Below, piece by piece: positions 42,707 through 51,506 of a stretch of DNA of 64,000 bases. Under the pieces are notes generated by a model. The model made no database searches and was not told where the DNA came from. It was given only the letters and a program-made list of their open reading frames with translations. The first letter of the stretch is position 1; every line of letters begins with the position of its first letter. The stretch is from assembly GCA_002293145.1 (NCBI GenBank), contig DBCO01000010.1:62001-126000 (forward strand), given 5' to 3'. Both the position numbers and the translations under genes were made by a program. Source of the DNA: Akkermansiaceae bacterium UBA956 (GTDB taxonomy: Bacteria; Verrucomicrobiota; Verrucomicrobiia; Verrucomicrobiales; Akkermansiaceae).

Positions 42707-44158
42707 ATGAAGTTTGCGTTACTGCTTTTATCCATGCTCGCAATCTGCCACGCGGAGCAGCCGAACATCGTATTGTTTGTTGTTGATGACCTCGGCCAAC
42801 GTGATCTGCAGTGCTACGGTAGCACGTTTCATGAAACGCCGCACCTTGATGCTTTGGCGCGCTCGGGCGCGAAGTTCAACGATGCTTACTCGGCCTGTCC
42901 GGTGTGTTCACCGAGTCGTGCGGCTTTGTTTACAGGCCAGTGGCCGCAGCGTTGTGGCATCACCGACTACATCGGCGCGCCGATGCAACCAAAAGAATGG
43001 AATCGTAATACCGTGCTGCTACCGGCAACTTATGTGGATCGGTTGTTGTTAGAAAACAAGACCATAGCCACGGCATTACGCGAAAGAGGCTACGCGACAT
43101 TCTTTGCAGGTAAATGGCATTTAGGTCCTGAAGTATTTTGGCCCGAGCACCATGGATTTGATCACAACAAAGGTGGTGTCGACAAAGGCGGCCCCTATGG
43201 TGGTAAGATGTATTTTTCTCCTTATGAAAATCCACGCCTCACGAATGGCCCCGATGGTGAGCATCTTACGGATCGTCTCGCCACGGAGACCACACACTTC
43301 ATCGAGAAAAACAAAGATCGTCCCTTCTTCGCCTGTTACTCTTTCTATGATGTACACACACCGCTGATGGCTCGTGAGGATCTCAAGAAAAAATACGAGA
43401 AAAAGCATAAACGTCTCGGGCTCATCGATCGTTGGGGGCGTGAGGGTGAGCGAGATGTCCGACTTACGCAGGACCATGTGATCTACGCTGCCATGGTTGA
43501 GGCCATGGATCTTGCGGTCGGCAAAGTACTTGCCAAGCTGGAAGCATTGAATCTAACAAAAAACACTATCGTTATTTTTACTAGCGATAACGGTGGACTT
43601 TCTACGAGTGAAGGTTGGCCTACGAGCAATCTGCCGCTTCGTGGAGGAAAAGGCTGGATGTATGATGGCGGGATTCGCGTGCCACTACTCATCCGCTGGC
43701 CCGGGATTACCAAGGTGGGCGCGAGTATCGACACACCCGTCATCAGCATGGACTTTTTTCCGACACTCATCCAAGCCACGGGGAAAACGCAGACCACTTT
43801 GCCCCATGCCGATGGCGTTAACTTGTTGCCTTTATTGAAAGGTGAAAAACTTCCTGAGCGATCGCTATACTGGCACTACCCACACTACGGCAATCAGGGC
43901 GGTGCGCCTGCCGCTGCCGTGCGTAAGGGTGACTGGAAATTGATTCATTGGTTCGAAGACGATCGCAAGGAATTGTTTGATGTGCGAAACGACATCGGTG
44001 AAACCAAAGATCTCGGAGCAGAGCATCCCGAACGCGTGGCTGCGATGTTTCAAGATCTCAGTGCTTGGCAAAAATCTGTCGACGCAAAATTTCCTACGCC
44101 GAATCCGCGATACAATCCCCAAAAACCAAACGGAAGAGCTGCCAAACGCACACCATAA
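42707..44158 (+). CDS. Secreted arylsulfatase
   Basis: A 483-residue protein from ATG 42707, with AAAGG upstream and a signal peptide (MKFALLLLSMLAICHA). A canonical S1 sulfatase: NIVLFVVDDLGQRD metal site, formylglycine motif C67-S-P-S-R-A, GKWHLGP, FTSDNGG for the second half of the metal site. Length is typical. It acts on sulfated carbohydrates or aryl sulfates outside the cytoplasm. Proteins of this set usually need a formylglycine-generating enzyme, which is not in the window. It follows the aminolipid pair by 86 bases, with no terminator seen between. Confidence 0.93.
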   Translation: MKFALLLLSMLAICHAEQPNIVLFVVDDLGQRDLQCYGSTFHETPHLDALARSGAKFNDAYSACPVCSPSRAALFTGQWPQRCGITDYIGAPMQPKEWNRNTVLLPATYVDRLLLENKTIATALRERGYATFFAGKWHLGPEVFWPEHHGFDHNKGGVDKGGPYGGKMYFSPYENPRLTNGPDGEHLTDRLATETTHFIEKNKDRPFFACYSFYDVHTPLMAREDLKKKYEKKHKRLGLIDRWGREGERDVRLTQDHVIYAAMVEAMDLAVGKVLAKLEALNLTKNTIVIFTSDNGGLSTSEGWPTSNLPLRGGKGWMYDGGIRVPLLIRWPGITKVGASIDTPVISMDFFPTLIQATGKTQTTLPHADGVNLLPLLKGEKLPERSLYWHYPHYGNQGGAPAAAVRKGDWKLIHWFEDDRKELFDVRNDIGETKDLGAEHPERVAAMFQDLSAWQKSVDAKFPTPNPRYNPQKPNGRAAKRTP

Positions 44159-44304
44159 GATTACTTGTCTAGAAATAATCTGACAGATCCAAAAAAACCG
44201 TAGCGAAGTGCCATTGTTCGACTTCAGGGTTTGTAATGTATTTAATGCGTTTGCTCGTTGATTATCCGCTTGTGTCGGGGAATGGTTTTCTTCTAGGTTG
44301 CGGC

Positions 44305-45633
44305 ATGGATATGACTATACGGACTCGATTTGCTCCTTCGCCCACGGGCTACTTGCACGTGGGTGGCGCACGCACGGCGTTGTTTTGCTGGTTGTTCGCG
44401 CGCAAACACGGCGGGCAATTTGTGTTGCGGGTAGAGGATACCGATGAGGCGCGGAATACGGATGAAGCGAAGCAGGCGATTTTTGATGGAATGAATTGGC
44501 TGGGACTCGACTGGGACGAAGGCCCAGGTATTGGTGGCCCATATGGTCCGTATTTTCAAAGCGAACGCAAGGAGATCTATGATCGGTATTTTCAGAAATT
44601 GGTCGATGCGGATCGTGTTTATGAGAGCGAGGGCGCATGGCGTTTTCGTTTCGAGCGCAAGCCGATCACGATGCATGACCTGGTCTGCGGTGAGGTGACG
44701 ATTGATTATCGGGATGAATCGAATACCCCAGACATGGTGATTCGGCGTTCCGATGGCTCGTATGTATTTCACTTTGTGAATGTGGTGGATGATTTGGAAA
44801 TGAAGATCACGCATGTCATCCGTGGCGAGGATCACTTGATGAATACGCCGAAGCATTTGCAACTGATTCAGGCGCTGGGAGCGGTGGCGCCGAAGTATGC
44901 GCACATTCCGTTAATTCAGAACCAGAATGGTTCGAAGATGTCGAAGCGTGATCAGGGCGCGGCTGTGGACGATTATCCACGGCAGGGTTTTGTAGCACCG
45001 GCTTTGGTAAATTTTCTCGCGTTGTTAGGGTGGTCACCAAAGACGGAGGAGGAAATTTTTTCGCTAGAAGATTTGGCACAGCGTTTTTCGTTAGAAGCGG
45101 TGAATCGTGCGCCGGCGCGATTTGACGTGGAGAAATGTGCTTGGATGAACCAGCAGCATTTGTTGCGGATGAGAGATGAGGATTTTGCTAAGGCGGCTGC
45201 GGTAGTGGTTGCTAAGGCGGGATTGTCGGTGGGTGATGATTTTTCTACATTAGCAAAAATGGTGAAGGAAAAGGTGCGCTTGCTGAGCGAGGTGCCAGAT
45301 GCTATCCGGTTTTTGTTAGAAAATGAATTTGCTTATGATCTTGCGGCGGTGGAGAAGGTGAAGTCGAATGCGCAGGCAGGGGCAAGCTTGACGGCGATGG
45401 TTGGGCATTTTTCCGCAGTTGCGGAGTGGTCGAGCGAGGCTGCAAAAGAAGCGATCGCGGCCACGGCAGCAGAGCAGGGCGTCAAAGCGGGGCAGCTGAT
45501 GTTTCCGCTGCGTGTGGCACTCTCGGGTAAATCAGGTGGACCTGATCTGGGCGCTATGCTGGCGTATTTGGGCAGGGAGCGGAGTGTCTCGCGCTTGCAA
45601 CGTTTCATCCCGCAATTGTCATCAATGCTATGA
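44305..45633 (+). CDS. gltX: Glutamyl-tRNA synthetase
   Basis: A 442-residue class I synthetase from ATG 44305; the 69-base extension upstream has no homology and was dropped. The HIGH motif appears as PSPTGYLHVGGAR and the KMSKS loop as SKMSKRD, with the family's GGPYGPYFQSER and IRGEDHLMNTPKH. The C-terminal anticodon-binding part is a little short compared with E. coli GltX (471). It may charge tRNA-Glu only or also tRNA-Gln; whether gatCAB exists cannot be judged here. The last bases overlap the start of aroE (45630-45633). Confidence 0.95.
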   Translation: MDMTIRTRFAPSPTGYLHVGGARTALFCWLFARKHGGQFVLRVEDTDEARNTDEAKQAIFDGMNWLGLDWDEGPGIGGPYGPYFQSERKEIYDRYFQKLVDADRVYESEGAWRFRFERKPITMHDLVCGEVTIDYRDESNTPDMVIRRSDGSYVFHFVNVVDDLEMKITHVIRGEDHLMNTPKHLQLIQALGAVAPKYAHIPLIQNQNGSKMSKRDQGAAVDDYPRQGFVAPALVNFLALLGWSPKTEEEIFSLEDLAQRFSLEAVNRAPARFDVEKCAWMNQQHLLRMRDEDFAKAAAVVVAKAGLSVGDDFSTLAKMVKEKVRLLSEVPDAIRFLLENEFAYDLAAVEKVKSNAQAGASLTAMVGHFSAVAEWSSEAAKEAIAATAAEQGVKAGQLMFPLRVALSGKSGGPDLGAMLAYLGRERSVSRLQRFIPQLSSML

Positions 45634-46538
45634 GTGGTCGTGTGTATACGATGGAGGATTTACGTTCGCGGGAGCGGCTGGATGATGGCTGCGTGAAGCC
45701 GGCGATCTTGGCGGTGATTGGCAGTCCGGTGAGTCATTCGGCATCGCCGCCGATGCATCAGCCGGCGCTGGATGAATTAGGCATCGAGGGGCGCTACATT
45801 AAGTTGGAGGTACCTGTGGGTCGTGTGGCGGAGGCTTTGCAGTACTTGCTGGATTTAGGCTTCGTGGGAGCGAATGTGACGGTGCCGCATAAGTTTGCAG
45901 CGCTGGATGCTTGCCATCAAGTGGATGAAGCGGCGCGGCAGATTGGCGCGGTGAATACGATCAAATTTGTGGATGGAGAAATTCACGGATGGAACACTGA
46001 TGGGCCAGGCTTTGCGCAGGCCTTGCGCCAGGAATTTTCCTTCGATCTGCTCAATCGTCGGGTGATGATTGTGGGTGCTGGCGGCGGTGCTGGACAGGCG
46101 GTTGCGACGCAGTGCGCGCGCGATGGTGCAGCGCGTGTGGTGCTGGTGAATCGCACGGTGGAAAAAATCGAGTCACTGGCTACGATGTTGCAGAAGCGAT
46201 TTCCGCAGACCAGTTTTCATTGCCTGGCGTTATCGGATGTGCAGTTGGATGGTGTGGCGCGGCAGTGTGAGTTGTTAGTGAACACGAGTTCGCTTGGTTT
46301 GCGGCCTGATGATGCTTCTCCTGTGTCGGCGAGTTGTTTTGCGGCGCATCATCTGGTGTATGATACGATTTATAAACCGCCGATGACAGCTTTTTTGCGG
46401 CACGCGGTGATGCATCAGGCCACGGTGGCGAATGGTTTCTCGATGCTGTTGCATCAAGGCGTGTATGCCTTTGACATTTGGTACCCGGGTCGAGCGCCGC
46501 TGGAGACGATGCGCCAGGGGTTACGGACTGTTAGTTAG
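45630..46538 (+). CDS. aroE: Shikimate dehydrogenase
   Basis: A 302-residue NADP-dependent enzyme of the shikimate pathway (3-dehydroshikimate to shikimate). Substrate-binding segments are GSPVSHSASPPMH and NVTVPHK (catalytic Lys), the cofactor loop is VGAGGGAG followed by VNRTVEK, and NTDGPGF and the C-terminal GFSMLLHQG are present. The N-terminus (about 25 residues) is longer than in E. coli AroE. Coupled to gltX by an ATGA overlap. The 3' end overlaps the 3' end of the minus-strand gene by 18 bases. Confidence 0.94.
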   Translation: MSGRVYTMEDLRSRERLDDGCVKPAILAVIGSPVSHSASPPMHQPALDELGIEGRYIKLEVPVGRVAEALQYLLDLGFVGANVTVPHKFAALDACHQVDEAARQIGAVNTIKFVDGEIHGWNTDGPGFAQALRQEFSFDLLNRRVMIVGAGGGAGQAVATQCARDGAARVVLVNRTVEKIESLATMLQKRFPQTSFHCLALSDVQLDGVARQCELLVNTSSLGLRPDDASPVSASCFAAHHLVYDTIYKPPMTAFLRHAVMHQATVANGFSMLLHQGVYAFDIWYPGRAPLETMRQGLRTVS

Positions 46539-47765
46539 ATCGATGCCGACATCATCGACGCCGAGCCAGTGGCATGCGACGATCTCAACTAATTCGAAAG
46601 TTTTGACATCATCTTTGACCACGCGACGGATCTTCACGGTGACGCGTGCAGTGCTGGGTGGATCATTTGCGGGGAACATTGAGCCAAAGATAGGCTCATT
46701 GTCTTCGCGTGCCTTGAGGGCGGCAAGGATGAGTTTGCCATCGTGGCTTTTGCGCTCGACTGTGAAGGCGGGAGTGGATAGCCCGAGGTTGCTACCATGG
46801 AAAAATCCTGGCTCGTAGAACTTCACGCTGATGGTGAGAGCCGAGGCATTTTCTTGAACGAGTCGTTGCCGTACAAGCATGCGAAATGTGCCTTCGCCGT
46901 CTTCTTTCTCGGCATGAAATACGGACCATGGCATGAAGGAGGATTTGGCAAATGATTCCCAATCGACGAGCCATTGGTCATCTTGGGGACCGAAGACGAT
47001 TTCGACGCGGCGTTTGCGTTCATCGATCCAAATGGTCTCGACCATGGTTTTTTCGCCGATGCGGATGACATTACGAGCGATCAATGAGGGAGCGTTATCA
47101 GATTTGAAAAGCGCGACCTTGGAGGCATCGTTAAAAATTGTTTGGGCCAGGCGCGGGCGTTTGCGGCAGATCTGGGTGTAAGTTTCTGGAGTTGTTGTTT
47201 GGAAAAACTCGTTGGCTGTTGCCATGATGGGTGCAGCGGATTGATTGGTGACATCGATGTTTTTGCTGAGCAAGACTGCGTCTTCTAGCGGTTTATCATC
47301 GCTGATGACGCTAACAGGTGGGCGCATGGAATCGAGCTTATATTTGATAAACAAGGCGATGCCGGTGAGCGCCATTAACCAGAGGGCGATGATCTTGATG
47401 AGGATGAAATCTTGTGCTGGTTTGGATCTTCCCTCGTAATGATTGCCGCTGCGCTTGGGGCGGGTGGGCTTATTTGATGGCTGCTTGGGGCTGGTGGGCT
47501 GCTCTGATAGCTGCTTGTCTGTCTCCTCGGGCGGGGTCATGCTGCGGCGTTTTTGGCTGTGCTCCTTGGGGGCGGCGGGTGTGAGCTTGGCACTGAATTC
47601 TTTGCGTGTTGAATGCGCGCTGCCATCGACGATGTGTACGTTGGCATTTTTTTTCTTAGTGATGGGCGCACGTTGACAACTGGGACAAAGTACGGCATCC
47701 GTAGTAGATTCGAAGACTTCGCCACATTTACTGCAATGAAGCCATGCTGGGATTTGGTCAGTCAC
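46521..47765 (-). CDS. Zinc-ribbon, single-pass membrane protein of unknown function (paralogue of the next gene)
   Basis: A 414-residue protein beginning at GTG 47765. Residues 9-31 carry two CxxC pairs (HCSKCGEVF ... LCPSCQ), a zinc ribbon. A low-complexity Pro/Lys/Ser linker (about 35-120) leads to one membrane helix (about 124-145). The C-terminal 260 residues form a mixed domain whose key parts are also in the upstream gene: the QWLVDWE strand and ARVTVKIRRV...VACHWLG end. The function is not known. It probably sits in the inner membrane with the ribbon inside. Three-prime end overlaps aroE. Confidence 0.65.
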   Translation of the reverse strand: MTDQIPAWLHCSKCGEVFESTTDAVLCPSCQRAPITKKKNANVHIVDGSAHSTRKEFSAKLTPAAPKEHSQKRRSMTPPEETDKQLSEQPTSPKQPSNKPTRPKRSGNHYEGRSKPAQDFILIKIIALWLMALTGIALFIKYKLDSMRPPVSVISDDKPLEDAVLLSKNIDVTNQSAAPIMATANEFFQTTTPETYTQICRKRPRLAQTIFNDASKVALFKSDNAPSLIARNVIRIGEKTMVETIWIDERKRRVEIVFGPQDDQWLVDWESFAKSSFMPWSVFHAEKEDGEGTFRMLVRQRLVQENASALTISVKFYEPGFFHGSNLGLSTPAFTVERKSHDGKLILAALKAREDNEPIFGSMFPANDPPSTARVTVKIRRVVKDDVKTFELVEIVACHWLGVDDVGIDLTNSP

Positions 47766-47775
47766 AGAATTAAAC

Positions 47776-48894
47776 CTAGGGCATAACCCAGTCTTTGTGA
47801 AGCATCTCTGTGATAAAAAATCGATTTTTGCCAGCGATGGAGTCGATTCGCTTCAATTTGATGGTGGCACGGGCGGCGGGAACGGATTCGACGAGGAAGG
47901 CATCGCCGCGGAGGAGCGCAGTGATTTTTTGGTGAACGGGTGAATTACGAGCGGCGTAGCCCCAAAGGATGGTGTCTTCGTGGAAGGAGGTGATTTTGTA
48001 GGATTCGTAGTCTTTTTCGCTCAGGGTAGGCAAGTAGTAGGGAGATTCGGCGAGGGTAATGCGCAGGGTGATTTCTGATTCTGTGGGAAATTGTGATAGA
48101 GTGCTGAGGCTGGTATCGCCAAGCTGGGAGGTGGCTTCCCAATCGACGACAAAGCGGTTATCTTGGTGGACAAAGAAGCAATGAATGGCGGATTGGTCTT
48201 GATTGGTGCCAGTGAGCCAGAGGAAGGGGCGTTTGATATCGGTCTCAATTTCTTCCGTGCAGAGGTCGAGGCTGGAGAGATCGGGCGGCGAGGGCCAGGG
48301 CTTCCAGCGTTTGGCGAGTAAGGCCTGGGTGCTTTCTCCTTGGCGAATGTGCGGGAGTACAGCGGCGATGTTTTTTGCGGCGGCGAATTTTTTGAATGCC
48401 TCGATGCATTCGAGTTTGGCTTTGTAGGGATTGCTCACGAAGACGTAGGCGGGCGACGATGGATCATCGTCATCAGGCGCCACTTTCCAGGGGTTGACGA
48501 GGCCTTCGCCTTCCGCATCGCTCTTCGATAAGGGGTGATTGACGAGAAATATGAGGCCGAAAAGAATGATGATGATAGCGCCGAGAGCATACGAGTTCAG
48601 GCGGGACATCTTCCGCGAGGGTGATGCACCCCACTCATACTCGAGTACGAGGCGTTGCCTTGGCGAAATATAGGGCTCGGGCGCGGCGGCGGACTCACTG
48701 TGAGCAATATCTTTGTATTGCCCTAGTTTATTGACGTCGAGTTTGATCGGTTCGCAAGAGACCTCGACCGCGCTGTTGCTGGTAAGCGATGCATCGGCAA
48801 AGCGAGTGGAAAAGCGAGTGATTTTCTCGGGCCGAGTGGAACGGGAGAAGTTTTTGCGTCGTTCTCCTTTGCGTGAAAAGCCTTTTTTACTCAT
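47776..48894 (-). CDS. Single-pass membrane protein of unknown function (paralogue of the previous gene)
   Basis: A 372-residue protein from ATG 48894. The N-terminal 95 residues are basic and probably cytoplasmic; one membrane helix lies at about 98-118 (LNSYALGAIIIILFGLIFLVNHP). The C-terminal domain has RFVVDWEA and ARATIKLKRID...HKDWV, matching the domain of the gene 10 bases downstream, though the zinc ribbon is missing. The two likely arose by duplication and are co-transcribed. Function unknown; the pair is best considered a membrane module. Confidence 0.6.
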   Translation of the reverse strand: MSKKGFSRKGERRKNFSRSTRPEKITRFSTRFADASLTSNSAVEVSCEPIKLDVNKLGQYKDIAHSESAAAPEPYISPRQRLVLEYEWGASPSRKMSRLNSYALGAIIIILFGLIFLVNHPLSKSDAEGEGLVNPWKVAPDDDDPSSPAYVFVSNPYKAKLECIEAFKKFAAAKNIAAVLPHIRQGESTQALLAKRWKPWPSPPDLSSLDLCTEEIETDIKRPFLWLTGTNQDQSAIHCFFVHQDNRFVVDWEATSQLGDTSLSTLSQFPTESEITLRITLAESPYYLPTLSEKDYESYKITSFHEDTILWGYAARNSPVHQKITALLRGDAFLVESVPAARATIKLKRIDSIAGKNRFFITEMLHKDWVMP

Positions 48895-49274
48895 GTGAGG
48901 GATAAGGTTATTGTGAACGAGTTTGGCTGAGATGCAAGGAGATAGCGACAGAAAATAGAACGGAAATCGAACGCACGGCGATTCCCCATGAGCATGTATG
49001 ACTTGTTTCTCCGAAAAATAAGGATCTTGACCAAGGATCGCCTCGTCCTGCGGGCGAAATGCCAGTTGAGCTTTTTTTCAGAGCTACCTTGCGCTCGGGA
49101 GATCGCAGAAAAACCTCATCGCGATCCCGCAGCATGCATTCCGAGGCATCGGGCAAATCGAAGATTTCTACCGGTAAGCTGATAGCTAGAACTAAGAAAA
49201 CTCCTATCACCGGAGGAAAAAGCACTGCGTTTTCGTATGAACCATCTGATTGTTGGTGGCGGAGTCTGCGCGAA
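48895..49274. other. 380-base gap, possible small gene on the minus strand
   Basis: A 105-residue frame at 48908-49225 (minus, GTG start) begins with a hydrophobic signal-like stretch (VIGVFLVLAISLPVEIF), but its later part has no clear pattern and no good ribosome-binding site. Competing frames on the other strand are similar in quality. I list nothing firm here. Confidence 0.3.
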
Positions 49275-50192
49275 TCAATGCCCAGCTTTGAGCGAGTAGA
49301 GCACCGACATGCGTATCGCGATGCCGTTTTCGACTTGTTGATTGATCAGCGAAAGCGGGTAGTCCATTACCGCGTCACAAAGTTCCACGCCGCGATTGAC
49401 TGGGCCGGGGTGCATGATGTGAATTCCTTCGCCGGCAATGCGCTTGAGGCGCGCCTCGGTGATGCCGAAAACTTTGTGATACTCACGCAGACTGGGGAAA
49501 TACTGTACGTCTTGGCGCTCCATTTGCACCCGCAGAAGATAGAGCGCACAGGGGGCCCAGCGCATTGCGGTTTCGTAGTCGGTGAAACAGGTAACACCCG
49601 CGGGAGGATATTGAGGTAAGAGGGAGCCGGGCGCGAGCCAAGCGACCTTGGCGCCGAGACGGAGGAAAATTTCCGTGGTCGAACGCGCGACGCGGCTGTG
49701 CAGAATATCTCCGATGATGAGGATTTTTTTACCTTCGAGCTCGGGATGAATTTCGCGTAATGTGAAGGCATCCAGCAGTGCTTGCGTGGGATGAGCATGC
49801 GCACCATCGCCAGCATTGATGACGCAGGCGTTAGTCATTTTTGCGATGGCAGCGGGCTGACCGGAGCGGGGATGGCGTACGATGATGTAATCGGTGCGCA
49901 TCGCGTGAAGGGTCTCGATGGTTTCGCGCACAGACTCGCCCTTGGTGACTGAAGAAGAGGGGACATCAAAGTTCGTGACATCGGCCGATAAACGTTTGGC
50001 GGCAACCTCAAAGGACGAATGAGTGCGGGTAGAAGGCTCGTAGAACAGCATTAGCACCGATTTTCCCTTTAGAGCGGGAACTTTTTTCACCGAGCGGGTG
50101 AAGATTTCCTTGAAAGGCGTGGCTTGATCGAGAAGGGAAATGATTTCCTCCCGTGTGAGCGAATGGATGTCGAGCAGATCCTTACGGAGCAT
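49275..50192 (-). CDS. pyrB: Aspartate carbamoyltransferase, catalytic chain
   Basis: A 305-residue enzyme from ATG 50192, catalysing carbamoyl phosphate + aspartate to carbamoyl aspartate. Carbamoyl-phosphate site: FYEPSTRTHSSFE (the usual second Arg is His). Other motifs: VRHPRSGQPA, HPTQALLDAFT, IIGDILHSRVARS and the HPGPVNRG loop. Length fits the stand-alone catalytic chain; a regulatory PyrI is not seen. The start lies inside the 3' end of the preceding gene (11-base overlap), so it is translated in a coupled way. It belongs to the pyrR-(unknown)-pyrB cluster. Confidence 0.95.
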   Translation of the reverse strand: MLRKDLLDIHSLTREEIISLLDQATPFKEIFTRSVKKVPALKGKSVLMLFYEPSTRTHSSFEVAAKRLSADVTNFDVPSSSVTKGESVRETIETLHAMRTDYIIVRHPRSGQPAAIAKMTNACVINAGDGAHAHPTQALLDAFTLREIHPELEGKKILIIGDILHSRVARSTTEIFLRLGAKVAWLAPGSLLPQYPPAGVTCFTDYETAMRWAPCALYLLRVQMERQDVQYFPSLREYHKVFGITEARLKRIAGEGIHIMHPGPVNRGVELCDAVMDYPLSLINQQVENGIAIRMSVLYSLKAGH

Positions 50193-50946
50193 GATGGTTG
50201 GTGGTGAGAAGAATGACGAAGCTAGCGAGAATGATAGCGATCCCAGCAAGAAAGGCAGCATGGTGGCGACCACGTGGTTTTTTCCAATAAATCAACAAAC
50301 TGGCAAGTAAAAGCACGCTACATCCCGCCGCGGGCGCGTAGAATTTTTGCGGAGTAAAGGTGTTCCAATAATGAAATGTAAGGTAAATCGCCGCGATGGC
50401 GATGGTGTAAAGCAGCCCTGCGAGAATCGGATTGAGCGCCATGCTGAGAATGTGTTGCAGCGGCGGACGTGCCTGAAATATGTCGCGTCTGCGCATTTCC
50501 ATGATTTCTTTATCATCGTGTTTGCGCTGCGGTAGAGCGGCGCTCGGTGCTGCCTGGCCAGTAGATATTTCGGCAGCTGCCACTGGGCGTAATCCATCGA
50601 AGACATGTGGTCTACCATGTTTTTGTGGTGGAGTTTTGCGCAACGAGGGCGCCGATTCCGCTGCGTGAGTAGGAGGAATTTCTGCATGTTGGCCGACAGC
50701 AGCTTGAGCTAACAGCGGAAACCCAGCCGCATCAGCACGAAGCCCGTCGAGGCCGAGGAAGGTTCCGTTATTGACGGGCGGAGTGTAACGTGGAACCTCA
50801 CTCATCACTTCAGGTTCAACCATTTCCTGAACAGAATTTGTTGAAGTTGCTATGCCTGAAGGAGTCTGTGGCAATTGTGGAAATTCCTGAGCGCGAAGAG
50901 CGGCCAGCTCTTCCGGCGTATGCTTGCGCTGTGGAATCAGACTCAT
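50182..50946 (-). CDS. Unknown membrane protein inside the pyr operon
   Basis: A 254-residue protein from ATG 50946. The N-terminal 165 residues are soluble and low-complexity, with a repeated motif: IPQRKHTPEELAALRAQEF at the start and LPQRKHDDKEIMEMRRRDIF at about 138-157. The C-terminal part has three hydrophobic helices (about 170-190, 205-223 and 228-248). It overlaps pyrR by four bases and pyrB by 11, so it is fixed between the two in the same message. I do not recognise the family. It may attach or regulate something at the membrane. Confidence 0.6.
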   Translation of the reverse strand: MSLIPQRKHTPEELAALRAQEFPQLPQTPSGIATSTNSVQEMVEPEVMSEVPRYTPPVNNGTFLGLDGLRADAAGFPLLAQAAVGQHAEIPPTHAAESAPSLRKTPPQKHGRPHVFDGLRPVAAAEISTGQAAPSAALPQRKHDDKEIMEMRRRDIFQARPPLQHILSMALNPILAGLLYTIAIAAIYLTFHYWNTFTPQKFYAPAAGCSVLLLASLLIYWKKPRGRHHAAFLAGIAIILASFVILLTTNHHAP

Positions 50947-51470
50947 GCGTGCGGGATCATTTCAACTTTGTCTTCGTTGTCGGTGCCTTCAAGAGAAACC
51001 AATACATGATCGAGGCGCTCGGTGGCGAGAGAAATCCCCACAAAATCCGCCTGAATCGGCATTTCACGATGTCCGCGATCAATCAACACCGCAAGTTCCA
51101 CTTTGCCCGGGCGCCCGTAATCCGATAGCGCATCGAGAGCCGCGCGAATGGTGCGACCCGTAAAAAGCACATCGTCCACTAAAATTACCGTGGTATCTTC
51201 GAGAGGAAAATCAATGTCACTGCCCTGAAGTTTCGGATTTTCGTGCATGTGGCCGAAGTCATCGCGATACAACGAAATATCCAGAGTGCCGAAAAGAATC
51301 TCGCGATCATCCTCGGCTAACACATTGCACAATCGCTCCGCGACCTCATCGCCACGACTGCGGATGCCGATGAGCGCCAAAGTCTCCGTTACAGGATGCC
51401 GATCGCGAATTTGCGCCGCGAGGCGATCAATGGCTTGGGCGATGTCGTCTGCTTCAAGTGGGAATTGCAT
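50943..51470 (-). CDS. pyrR: PyrR, pyrimidine operon regulator/uracil phosphoribosyltransferase
   Basis: A 175-residue protein with the PRPP-binding loop VILVDDVLFTGRTIRAAL, the LIGIRSRGDEVAERL start and DRGHREMPIQADFVG, all typical of PyrR. PyrR binds pyr mRNA in the presence of UMP/UTP and causes attenuation; it can also have weak uracil phosphoribosyltransferase activity. Gene order purD-pyrR-unknown-pyrB is in one direction, pyrR starting 36 bases after purD. Confidence 0.93.
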   Translation of the reverse strand: MQFPLEADDIAQAIDRLAAQIRDRHPVTETLALIGIRSRGDEVAERLCNVLAEDDREILFGTLDISLYRDDFGHMHENPKLQGSDIDFPLEDTTVILVDDVLFTGRTIRAALDALSDYGRPGKVELAVLIDRGHREMPIQADFVGISLATERLDHVLVSLEGTDNEDKVEMIPHA

Positions 51471-51506
51471 AGTGGTGGTCGAGTTGAGGGCGAGAAAGTA
51501 GATTGC

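Noticed and set aside
49059..49619. 186-residue plus-strand frame opposite pyrB
   Set aside because: Overlaps the strongly supported pyrB on the opposite strand and shows no domain.
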